14,521 bases of DNA from JBGOUV01 sp041477815 (GTDB lineage: Bacteria; Acidobacteriota; Terriglobia; Bryobacterales; JACQDG01): assembly GCA_041477815.1 (NCBI GenBank), contig JBGOUV010000160.1:1-14521 (forward strand), read 5' to 3'. Under the pieces are notes generated by a model. The model made no database searches, was not told the origin of the DNA, and worked only from the letters and a program-made list of their open reading frames with translations. Positions 7,434 through 14,361 of the stretch are shown here, one piece after another (position 1 is the first letter of the stretch; every line of letters starts with the position of its first letter). The translations under genes were made by a program, and so were the position numbers.

Positions 7434-7742
7434 ATGGGACGAGCCAGGCTCAGGGGGTGGTTGCTGTTCCTGCCGGCGGCGCAGGCCGGCGTCGCGGCCG
7501 CGGACCAGCGGTTTTTCGTCGAGAGGATCTACCCGGTGCTCGAGAAGGCTGCAGGCCGGCCGTGTCACACCGACAACGGGGTGTCGTCGGTGGAAACCAT
7601 GCAAAGCTTTGGCAGTCAAGTGGCGCCATCCCTGCTGCCAGACGCGCGGTTCGAGGTCTTCCGCAAATCCGACTTCCGCTTCCGGGAGCTGCTGCCGGCG
7701 GTGGTGACCATGCGGCCGTTCCGGGGCGAGGAATACCAATGA
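7434..7742 (+). pseudogene. Internally deleted DUF1592-type cytochrome remnant
   Basis: The 102-codon frame joins two ends of what is normally a protein of many hundreds of residues. Residues 1-23 form a signal peptide. Residues 24-53 (QRFFVERIYPVLEKAAGRPC, then HTDNGVSS) match the start of Planctomycete/Acidobacterial cytochrome proteins with DUF1587/1592/1588-type domains. Residues about 75-98 (FRKSDFRFRELLPAVVTMRP, then FRG) resemble the extreme C-terminus of the same family, as far as I can recall it. The heme motif is broken: Gly41 (codon GGC at 7554-7556) stands where the first Cys of CxxCH is expected, one base from TGC; Cys44-His45 remain. The frame is intact and ends in an ATGA overlap with the ankyrin cytochrome gene, so it may still be translated and keep the next gene coupled. 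It could instead be a small functional protein. Confidence 0.55.
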
Positions 7743-9025
7743 CTCAACGATTCAGGATAGTGACAATCCTCTTGGGACCGGCGATGTTCTTGCCGGCGGC
7801 GGCGCCGGTCGAGTTTGACCGGGACGTCAAACCAATTTTCGCGACGAAGTGCTTCGGCTGTCACGGCTCCAGCCAGCAGCAGTCCGGCTTGCGGCTCGAC
7901 AAACGGCAGAACGCCCTGCGCGGCGGCGATTACGGTGTCGTCATCGTGCCGGGCAAGAGCGCCGAAAGCAAATTGATCCGGCGCTTGACAGGCCCGGAAG
8001 CGGGGATGCAGATGCCGCCGACGGGGCCGCTGTCGCCCGACGAGATCGGAGTGCTGAAGGCTTGGATCGATCAAGGCGCGGACTTCCCGGCCACCGTAAC
8101 GACGGAAAGCGCCGCGCCGCCGAAGCCGGTAGATCCCAAGACCCGGGCGTTTCTGGACGCGGTGCGCCGGGGCGATGTGGCCGCGGCTAAACAAATGCTG
8201 CACCGCCGCCGGTCGCTGGCAAAGGCCCGCGATGCCGCCGGAAGCACAGCGCTGATGCACGCGGCGGTGGCGCCGGGGGTCGGCACGCTGCGTCTGCTGC
8301 TCGAAGCCGGCGCCGATCCGAAGGCCAAAAACCGGCGCGATGCCACCGCCCTGTTGTGGGCCTCCACGGATCCGGCTAAGGTCCGGTTGCTGCTCGAACG
8401 CGGCGTGGAGATCAATGCGAAATCCGTAGAGGGTCGCACGCCCCTCTACCTGGCGGCCATGCAGCCGTCGGGAACCGACGTGGCGCGGCTGCTCCTCGAT
8501 AAAGGAGCCGACGCCGGCGTGAAAGACCTCACCGGACGCACCCCGCTGATGGCCGCGGCCGGCGCCGGCAATGTCGAGACCATGCGGCTGCTGCTGGACC
8601 AAGGAGCGGCCGTCGACGCCAGGACCGAAGCCGGCTCCACCCCCCTCATGGACGCGGTGCGCAGCCGGAATCTGCAGGCGGTGCAGTTGCTGGTGGAACG
8701 GGGCGCGGAGGTCAACGCCGCCACCAAGCGCGGCGGAACCGCCCTAGCCGTAGCGGCGAGCTGGGGGTCGGGCGAGATCGCCAGGCTGCTGCTGGAGAAG
8801 GGGGCGCGCGTGGACACGAAAGACGACCGTGGCTATACGCCGCTTATGTATGCTGCCTATTCGGAGTCCATGCCGGACCAGGTAGTACAGATGCTGCTCG
8901 CCAAGGGAGCGGACCCGAAGGCGACGGGCGAGGGGGAAACGGCGCTGAGCCTTGCCGGCAAGCGGGGGGAAACCGAAGTGCTGCGCCTGCTTAAGGAAGC
9001 GGAGGGTCGAAACCATGTCCAATAG
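7739..9025 (+). CDS. Planctomycete-type cytochrome c fused to ankyrin repeats
   Basis: The start chosen is the ATG at 7739, which overlaps the previous stop as ATGA and has GAGGA six bases upstream; the frame is open further left but without export signal logic. The 428-residue product has a signal peptide (1-22, FLPAAA), then a PSCyt1-like cytochrome c domain (about 25-118) with heme motif CFGCH (Cys38, Cys41, His42) and the MPP motif (Met92), a likely axial ligand by family. Residues about 137-420 are ankyrin repeats with clear units starting at Gly168, Asp201, Gly232, Gly266, Gly299, Gly332, Gly365 and Gly399 (for example GRTPLYLAA, GYTPLMYAA). It would be a periplasmic one-heme electron carrier with a large protein-binding solenoid. 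It overlaps the next gene by 11 bases. The electron partner is unknown. Confidence 0.87.
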   Translation: MTQRFRIVTILLGPAMFLPAAAPVEFDRDVKPIFATKCFGCHGSSQQQSGLRLDKRQNALRGGDYGVVIVPGKSAESKLIRRLTGPEAGMQMPPTGPLSPDEIGVLKAWIDQGADFPATVTTESAAPPKPVDPKTRAFLDAVRRGDVAAAKQMLHRRRSLAKARDAAGSTALMHAAVAPGVGTLRLLLEAGADPKAKNRRDATALLWASTDPAKVRLLLERGVEINAKSVEGRTPLYLAAMQPSGTDVARLLLDKGADAGVKDLTGRTPLMAAAGAGNVETMRLLLDQGAAVDARTEAGSTPLMDAVRSRNLQAVQLLVERGAEVNAATKRGGTALAVAASWGSGEIARLLLEKGARVDTKDDRGYTPLMYAAYSESMPDQVVQMLLAKGADPKATGEGETALSLAGKRGETEVLRLLKEAEGRNHVQ

Positions 9026-9986
9026 AGCGATGGTGATTCTGTTGTTTGTCCCGCTGGCGCTGACCGCCGGTGACGCGCCTCCAAGTATTCGTACTGCCGT
9101 CCAAAAGGCCATCGGGCTCCTCGAAAAGCAGAGCCCGCAGTTCATCAAGAACGGGGGATGCAACTCCTGTCACGCCCAGTTCCTTCCCGCCGCGGCCCAG
9201 GTATTGGCGCGCCAGCGTGGTATTCCCGTGGGCGCCGACCTCGCCCAATTGCCGCCGGAGGCGCTGGAGGTCACCGCCGAGCGCGTGTATGAGCTATCGG
9301 GCGCGACCAATGCAAACTCCCTGGGATACCAGTTGTTCGCCGAGGCGGCGACCAAGCGCCCGGCGGACGAGCGCATCGAGGCGTTGGTCCACTATCTGAA
9401 GGCCACGCAATCCGCCGACGGCCGCTGGCAGACGGCGGGCAATCGTCCGCCCCTGACCTACGACGATTTCACGACCACGGCCTTTACCATCTTCGCCCTG
9501 CGTGCCTACGCGCCCGACAGCGACCAGAGCGTGGGACGGGCCTTGTCCTGGCTGCTGGAGGCGAGTCCGCAGACGACCGTGGAACGCGCGGCCCACCTGC
9601 TCGGATTGGGCTGGGCCAAGGCCAGCCGGCCGGCCATCGATAAGGCGATGAGCGGGTTACTGGCCCAGCAGCGCGCGGACGGCGGCTGGTCGCAGCTTCC
9701 GGCCATGCCGAGCGATGCCTACGGGACGGGTTTGGCCCTCTATGCCCTGCACGAGGGCGGCGGAACGGCGGTGAACCACGAGGCCTACCGCCGAGGCGTC
9801 CAGTATCTGCTGCGCACGCAGGCGGCCGATGGATCGTGGCACGTCAAGGCCAGGTCTCTCCCCATCCAGCCCTACTTCGAAAGCGGCTTCCCGTACGGAG
9901 AGGACCAATGGATTTCGGCGGCGGGAACAAGCTGGGCGGCGATGGCTCTCTCACTGGCGGTGGAGCCGGAGCGGGCGGGTCTTTGA
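9015..9986 (+). CDS. CxxCH-containing squalene-cyclase-like alpha/alpha-barrel protein
   Basis: The ATG at 9015 has GGAGGG eight bases upstream and begins inside the end of the ankyrin gene. The 323-residue product has a signal peptide (SNRAMVILLFVPLALTAG), then the heme-binding motif CNSCH (Cys49, Cys52, His53), and then an alpha/alpha-barrel of the prenyltransferase/terpene-cyclase fold. Three QW-type repeats are visible: QSADGRW (132-138), QRADGGW (219-225) and QAADGSW (269-275). The DxDD acid motif of class II terpene cyclases is not present (the nearest is TYDDFTT), so cyclisation of squalene is unlikely. At 323 residues it is about half the length of squalene-hopene cyclases. Translational overlap with the ankyrin cytochrome suggests the two proteins work together in the periplasm. 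Whether heme is attached has to be shown. Confidence 0.82.
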   Translation: MSNRAMVILLFVPLALTAGDAPPSIRTAVQKAIGLLEKQSPQFIKNGGCNSCHAQFLPAAAQVLARQRGIPVGADLAQLPPEALEVTAERVYELSGATNANSLGYQLFAEAATKRPADERIEALVHYLKATQSADGRWQTAGNRPPLTYDDFTTTAFTIFALRAYAPDSDQSVGRALSWLLEASPQTTVERAAHLLGLGWAKASRPAIDKAMSGLLAQQRADGGWSQLPAMPSDAYGTGLALYALHEGGGTAVNHEAYRRGVQYLLRTQAADGSWHVKARSLPIQPYFESGFPYGEDQWISAAGTSWAAMALSLAVEPERAGL

Positions 9987-10015
9987 CTCTCGGGCGCGTG
10001 CGACAGCGGGCCAAG

Positions 10016-10045
10016 TTGACACCCCCTCCCCAGCGGTGCTAGATT
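10016..10045 (+). promoter_or_regulatory. Sigma-70-like promoter for the glycine cleavage operon
   Basis: TTGACA (10016-10021) is a perfect -35 consensus. An 18-base spacer leads to TAGATT (10040-10045), which matches the -10 at four of six positions and is preceded by TGC, an extended -10 feature. Transcription would start near 10052, only about six bases before the gcvT ATG. There is no Shine-Dalgarno before that ATG, so the message is likely leaderless or nearly so. Confidence 0.5.
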
Positions 10046-10057
10046 GACCTTTCAGCC

Positions 10058-11170
10058 ATGGAACCTGCCGGGGCTCCCGGCCCCCTTCAGAAGACTCCCC
10101 TGAATTCCGTCCACCGGTCATTGGGGGCCAAGATGGTCGATTTCGGCGGGTGGGATATGCCCGTCGAATATTCCGGAATCATTGCCGAGCACTGGGCCGT
10201 CCGGACCCGCGTCGGCTTGTTTGATGTCAGCCACATGGGCGAGATCGAGATTCGTGGGCCCCAGGCGCTCGACCTGGTCCAGTGGGTGACCCCCAACGAC
10301 GCTTCGCGGCTCGCCGACGGGCAAGCGCAATATTCGGCGCTGCTTTATCCTACGGGCGGCTTCGTCGATGACGTGCTGGTGCACCGCTTCGGCCCCCAGC
10401 ACTACTTTCTGTGCGTCAACGCCTCCAACCAGCGCAAGGACTACGAGTGGATCGTGGCCAACAATCGGTTGGACGCCGAGGTGGAATATGCCGGCGAGAA
10501 ATACGCGCAACTGGCGGTCCAGGGACCGCGGGCGCTCGCCACGGCGCAGAAGCTGACCTCCACCGACCTGGCCAAGATCGCCTACTACTGGTTCACAAGT
10601 GGTGAGGTGCAGGGCGTGCCGGCGATTCTGGCGCGCACCGGCTACACGGGCGAGGACGGTGTCGAAATCTACGTCCCGCCGGACGCGGCCGAGCGGATCT
10701 GGAATCTCCTCCTGGAGGCGGGCCGGGAGTTCGACATCCTGCCGTGCGGCCTGGGAGCGCGCAACACCTTGCGCCTGGAAGCCAAGATGACCCTCTACGG
10801 CCACGAGATCGACGCCTCCAGCACCCCGCTCGAGGCGGGCCTGAGTTGGATGGTCAAGCTGGACAAGGGCGACTTCGTCGGTCGTGACGCGCTGATGGCC
10901 CAGAAGCAGAAGGGCCTCACCCGGCGGCTTGCCGGCTTCGAGATGCGCGAGCGCGGCATCGCCCGCGACGGCTACCTGGTGCGCGTCGATGGCGAGCCCG
11001 CGGGCTGGGTGACCAGCGGCTCACCGGCCCCGTTCCTCAAGAAGAACATCGGCCTCTGCTATCTCCCCGCCGGCCGGGCCGCGGTAGGACAGAACATCCA
11101 GGTGGACATCCGCAACCAGCCCGTAGCGGCCCAGGTGGTTTCTACCCCCTTCTATTCGCGCCAGAGGTAA
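10058..11170 (+). CDS. gcvT: Glycine cleavage system T protein (aminomethyltransferase)
   Basis: The 370-residue product transfers the aminomethyl group from the H protein lipoamide to tetrahydrofolate, releasing ammonia and giving 5,10-methylene-THF in the cytoplasm. Family hallmarks are all present: SLGAKMVDFGGWDMPVEYS near the start, FDVSHMGE at 55-62, GGFVDD with the acidic pair Asp104/Asp105 (the catalytic Asp region), RTGYTGEDGVEI in the middle, and GLGARNTLRLEAKMTLYGHE toward the C-terminal third. Length is normal. The ATG at 10058 is the only ATG giving the full conserved N-terminus, although it adds about a dozen residues before KTPLNSVH. It is first of a four-gene gcv operon, with gcvH six bases downstream. 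No glycine riboswitch precedes it: the upstream gap is only 71 bases. Confidence 0.97.
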   Translation: MEPAGAPGPLQKTPLNSVHRSLGAKMVDFGGWDMPVEYSGIIAEHWAVRTRVGLFDVSHMGEIEIRGPQALDLVQWVTPNDASRLADGQAQYSALLYPTGGFVDDVLVHRFGPQHYFLCVNASNQRKDYEWIVANNRLDAEVEYAGEKYAQLAVQGPRALATAQKLTSTDLAKIAYYWFTSGEVQGVPAILARTGYTGEDGVEIYVPPDAAERIWNLLLEAGREFDILPCGLGARNTLRLEAKMTLYGHEIDASSTPLEAGLSWMVKLDKGDFVGRDALMAQKQKGLTRRLAGFEMRERGIARDGYLVRVDGEPAGWVTSGSPAPFLKKNIGLCYLPAGRAAVGQNIQVDIRNQPVAAQVVSTPFYSRQR

Positions 11171-11176
11171 TCCTGC

Positions 11177-11566
11177 ATGTATCCAGAAGACCTTCTCTAT
11201 ACCAAAGAACACGAGTGGATCCGGGTGGAAGGCGACACCGCCACCATCGGCATCACTTTCCACGCCCAGGACGCGCTGGGTGATATCGTCTACGTGGAGC
11301 TGCCCAAGGTAGGGTCGGCCATCACGGCCGGCAAGAGCCTGGGGTCGGTCGAGAGCGTCAAGGCGGTGTCGGACATCTACGCCCCCGCCAGCGGTGAAGT
11401 GCTGGAAGTGAACGGCGAGCTGACCTCCAAGCCCGAGAAGCTCAACGAGGATCCCCACGGCGCAGCCTGGCTGGCCAAGGTCCGGCTGAGCAATCCGGCG
11501 GAGCTAACCAGCCTGCTCAGCGCGGCAGCCTATCAGTCCTATCTGAGCGAGGAGAGCGGCCACTAG
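11177..11566 (+). CDS. gcvH: Glycine cleavage system H protein
   Basis: The 129-residue lipoyl carrier shuttles the methylamine group from the P protein to the T protein and electrons to the L protein. The sequence follows the family from YTKEHEWIRVEGD through GDIVYVELPKVG to SVESVKAVSD, where Lys62 is the lipoylation site, and on to YAPASGEVLEVN and LNEDPHGAAWLAKV. Length is standard. AGAGG lies about nine bases before the ATG. The stop codon directly abuts the gcvPA start, with no spacer, so translation is probably coupled. Confidence 0.97.
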   Translation: MYPEDLLYTKEHEWIRVEGDTATIGITFHAQDALGDIVYVELPKVGSAITAGKSLGSVESVKAVSDIYAPASGEVLEVNGELTSKPEKLNEDPHGAAWLAKVRLSNPAELTSLLSAAAYQSYLSEESGH

Positions 11567-12880
11567 ATGCGCTATCTCCCCAAATCGGACGCCGAACGCC
11601 GCGAGATGCTCGACTCGCTCGGTCTGGCGACCCTCGAAGACCTCTTCACCCACCTCCCCAGGGAAGTGCGCCTGGACCGGCCCCTGAACATCCCCCCCGG
11701 CCAGTCCGAGTACGAGATCATCGACTACTTTCGCGAACGCGCCGCCGAGAACGCCAACGGCTACGCCAGCTTCCTCGGCGCCGGCGCCTACCATCACTAT
11801 CGCCCGGTCATCATCGACGCCCTGGTCCAGCGCGGCGAATTTCTCACCGCCTACACGCCGTACCAGCCCGAGATCTCCCAGGGCACCCTTACCTCCATCT
11901 TCGAATTTCAGACCATGCTCTGCCAGCTCACCGGCATGGACGTGTCCAACGCCTCCATGTACGACGGCTCCACGGCGCTCCCCGAAGCGGTCCTGATGGC
12001 CTGCCGCGCCACCGGCCGCAGCCTCGCCGTGGTAGCGCGCTCAGTCCACCCCGAATACCGCCAGGTGCACCAGACCTACGCCCGCCACGCCGGTCTCCCC
12101 ATCGCCGAGGCTCCCTACGACCCGGACACCGGCCTGGTGGATCTCGCCGCCCTGGAGGCGCTGGTCGACGACACCACCGCCGCCGTCGTGGTCCAGAATC
12201 CCAACTTTTTCGGATGCGTCGAGCGCGTCCGCGACCTGGCCCATATCGCTCATGCCAAGGGCGCCCTGCTGGTGGTGATCTTTACTGAGGCGGTGTCGCT
12301 GGGCCTCCTCGAACCTCCCACCGATGCCGACATCGTGGCCGGCGAGCTGCAGTCCTTCGCCCTGTCGCCCTCCTACGGCGGCCCCTATGTCGGGATGATG
12401 GCGGCCAAAGAGAAGTTCAACCGCCAGATGCCCGGCCGCCTAGCCGGCCAGACCACCGACTCGAACGGCAACCGCGCCTACTGCCTCACCCTAGCCACCC
12501 GCGAGCAGCACATCCGCCGCGAGAAGGCCACCTCCAACATCTGCACCAACCAGGCCCTCATCGCCCTGATGGCTACCATCTTCATGAGCGTCTACGGCAA
12601 GCAGGGACTGCGCGAGCTGGCCGAGCAGAACCTGTCCAAGGCCCACTACCTGGCCGCCCAGCTCGAAAAGCGCGGCGCGCGGCGCCGGTTCTCCGCGCCC
12701 TTCTTCAACGAGTTCGTGGTCGATTGCGGCAAGCACGAGCCGGCCGAGATCAACCGGCGCCTGCTCGAGCACAAGATCATCGGCGGCCTGGAACTGTCCG
12801 AGCCCGCCGGCTGTATGCTGCTGTGCGCCACCGAAACAACGCGGCGCGAACACCTGGACAAACTGGTGGAGATCTGGTGA
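11567..12880 (+). CDS. gcvPA: Glycine dehydrogenase (decarboxylating) subunit 1
   Basis: The 437-residue N-terminal half of the split P protein pairs with subunit 2 to decarboxylate glycine on PLP and load the aminomethyl group onto GcvH. Recognisable blocks are MRYLPKSDAERREML at the start, FLGAGAYHHYRPVIID, TAYTPYQPEISQGTL, NASMYDGSTALPEAVLMA, VQNPNFFGCVE, LSPSYGGPYVG and the C-terminal REQHIRREKATSNICTNQAL. As expected for this subunit there is no PLP lysine; that residue is on subunit 2. The split form is common in Firmicutes, Thermotogae, archaea and several other phyla, unlike the fused E. coli GcvP. The start follows the gcvH stop directly, with GAGGAGA inside gcvH as ribosome binding site. 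The end overlaps gcvPB by four bases (GTGA). Confidence 0.96.
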   Translation: MRYLPKSDAERREMLDSLGLATLEDLFTHLPREVRLDRPLNIPPGQSEYEIIDYFRERAAENANGYASFLGAGAYHHYRPVIIDALVQRGEFLTAYTPYQPEISQGTLTSIFEFQTMLCQLTGMDVSNASMYDGSTALPEAVLMACRATGRSLAVVARSVHPEYRQVHQTYARHAGLPIAEAPYDPDTGLVDLAALEALVDDTTAAVVVQNPNFFGCVERVRDLAHIAHAKGALLVVIFTEAVSLGLLEPPTDADIVAGELQSFALSPSYGGPYVGMMAAKEKFNRQMPGRLAGQTTDSNGNRAYCLTLATREQHIRREKATSNICTNQALIALMATIFMSVYGKQGLRELAEQNLSKAHYLAAQLEKRGARRRFSAPFFNEFVVDCGKHEPAEINRRLLEHKIIGGLELSEPAGCMLLCATETTRREHLDKLVEIW

Positions 12881-14361
12881 TAAAAAAGGTCCGCACGCAC
12901 ATCAACCAAAACGAACCGTTGCTCTTCGAGCGCAGCTCTCCGGGCAAGAAGGGCTACCAGCTTCCGGCGCTCGACGTGCCCGCCGTAGACCCGCAGGCTG
13001 CCCTGGGCGCCGAGAACGTGCGTGCCGAGATCCCCGGCTTCCCGGAGGTCAGTGAGGTCGAGGTGATCCGCCATTTCACCCGCCTCTCCACCTGGAACTA
13101 CGCCATAGACCTGGGCGTCTACCCGCTCGGCTCCTGTACTATGAAGTACAACCCTCGCGTCAACGAGTACGTCGCCCGCATCGAAGGCCTCGCCCAGGCG
13201 CATCCCTATCAGCCCGAGTCTCTTTCCCAGGGCGCCATGAAGATCCACTGGACCCTGGAGCAGATGCTGGCCGAAATCACCGGCATGCACGCGGTGACGC
13301 TGCAGCCCGCGGCCGGGGCCCACGGCGAGATGACCGGCATTCTTCTGATCCGCGCCCTGCTCCAGTCGCGCGGCGACGCCCGCCGCAAGGTTCTCATCCC
13401 CGATTCCGCCCACGGCACCAACCCCGCCACCGCCGCCATCGCCGGCTACCAGGTGGAGAGCATTCCCTCCAACTCCGCCGGCATGATCGACCTGGCCGAG
13501 CTCGACCGCCGCGCCGACCAGTCCGTCGCCGCCCTCATGGTCACCAACCCCAACACCCTGGGGGTTTTTGAGAGCGAGATCACCGCCGCCTCGCGCCTGC
13601 TGCACCAGCGCGGCGCCCTGCTCTACATGGACGGCGCCAACATGAACGCCCTGGTCGGCATCGCCCGCCCCGGCGACTTCGGCGTCGACGTGATGCACCT
13701 CAACCTGCACAAGACCTTCTCCACCCCGCACGGCGGCGGCGGCCCCGGCAGCGGCCCGGTGGCAGTGAAGCCGGAGTTCGAACCCTTCCTGCCCCTCCCG
13801 CGGCTCGCCGTCCAGGGCGGCGTTTTCCGGTATGACTACGACCGTCCCCAGTCCATCGGACGCGTGCGGGCGTTCTACGGAAACTTCGGCGTCCTGGTCC
13901 GGGCCCTGGCCTACATCCTGGCCCACGGCGGTGGCGGCCTGCGCAACGCCACCCTGGACGCCGTCCTCAACGCCAACTACATCCGCAAACACCTGGAAGA
14001 CTGCTACGACCTGCCCTACTCCGCCCCCAGTATGCACGAGTGCGTGCTCAGCGACAAGCGCCAGGGGCCGGTCGGCGTTCACACCGGCGACATCGCCAAG
14101 CGCCTCATCGACTACGGATTTCATCCCTACACGGTGAGCTTCCCGCTCATCGTCCACGGCGCCCTCATGATCGAGCCGACCGAGACGGAAGACAAGCGCG
14201 AGCTGGACCTTCTCATCGACGCTCTGCGCTCCATCGCCGAAGAGGCGCGCGAGAATCCCGAGCTGGTCCGGACGGCGCCCCACAACACGCGCGTCCGCCG
14301 GGTCGACGAGGTCGCCGCCGCCCGCAAACCGGTGGTCCGATGGAAGCCCGACGGCTGTTGA
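12877..14361 (+). CDS. gcvPB: Glycine dehydrogenase (decarboxylating) subunit 2
   Basis: The start chosen is GTG at 12877, which overlaps the gcvPA stop and has GGTGGAG five bases upstream; it yields a 494-residue protein beginning VIKKVRTHINQNEPLLFERS. That matches the family N-terminus, whereas the frame further left is a shadow of gcvPA. It is the PLP-binding half of the P protein. Lys279 in NLHKTFSTPHGGGGPG is the Schiff-base lysine. Other blocks are YPLGSCTMKYNPRVNEY, SQGAMKIHWTLEQMLAEITG, PDSAHGTNPATAAIAGYQ and ALMVTNPNTLGVFE. Length is normal. Together with gcvPA, gcvH and gcvT it completes the system except for the L protein (dihydrolipoamide dehydrogenase), which must be encoded elsewhere. 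The last 22 bases overlap the next gene. Confidence 0.96.
   Translation: MIKKVRTHINQNEPLLFERSSPGKKGYQLPALDVPAVDPQAALGAENVRAEIPGFPEVSEVEVIRHFTRLSTWNYAIDLGVYPLGSCTMKYNPRVNEYVARIEGLAQAHPYQPESLSQGAMKIHWTLEQMLAEITGMHAVTLQPAAGAHGEMTGILLIRALLQSRGDARRKVLIPDSAHGTNPATAAIAGYQVESIPSNSAGMIDLAELDRRADQSVAALMVTNPNTLGVFESEITAASRLLHQRGALLYMDGANMNALVGIARPGDFGVDVMHLNLHKTFSTPHGGGGPGSGPVAVKPEFEPFLPLPRLAVQGGVFRYDYDRPQSIGRVRAFYGNFGVLVRALAYILAHGGGGLRNATLDAVLNANYIRKHLEDCYDLPYSAPSMHECVLSDKRQGPVGVHTGDIAKRLIDYGFHPYTVSFPLIVHGALMIEPTETEDKRELDLLIDALRSIAEEARENPELVRTAPHNTRVRRVDEVAAARKPVVRWKPDGC

Noticed and set aside
7457..7738. Extension of the ankyrin cytochrome frame upstream to a GTG at 7457
   Set aside because: The ATG at 7739 has a ribosome binding site and is followed at once by a signal peptide; the upstream extension is Arg/Gly-rich shadow sequence of the cytochrome remnant.
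7616..8602. 328-codon minus-strand frame opposite the ankyrin cytochrome
   Set aside because: The plus-strand frame has a heme motif and regular ankyrin repeats; the antisense frame has only repeat-derived periodicity.
9987..10057. Glycine riboswitch upstream of gcvT
   Set aside because: The gap is only 71 bases, too short for the usual tandem aptamers plus expression platform, and it holds a plausible promoter instead.
12646..14283. 545-codon open frame antisense to gcvPA/gcvPB
   Set aside because: It is the mirror of two strongly conserved gcv genes; its translation is low-complexity Gly/Val/Ala/Asp-rich with no domain, as expected for the complement of GC-rich coding DNA.
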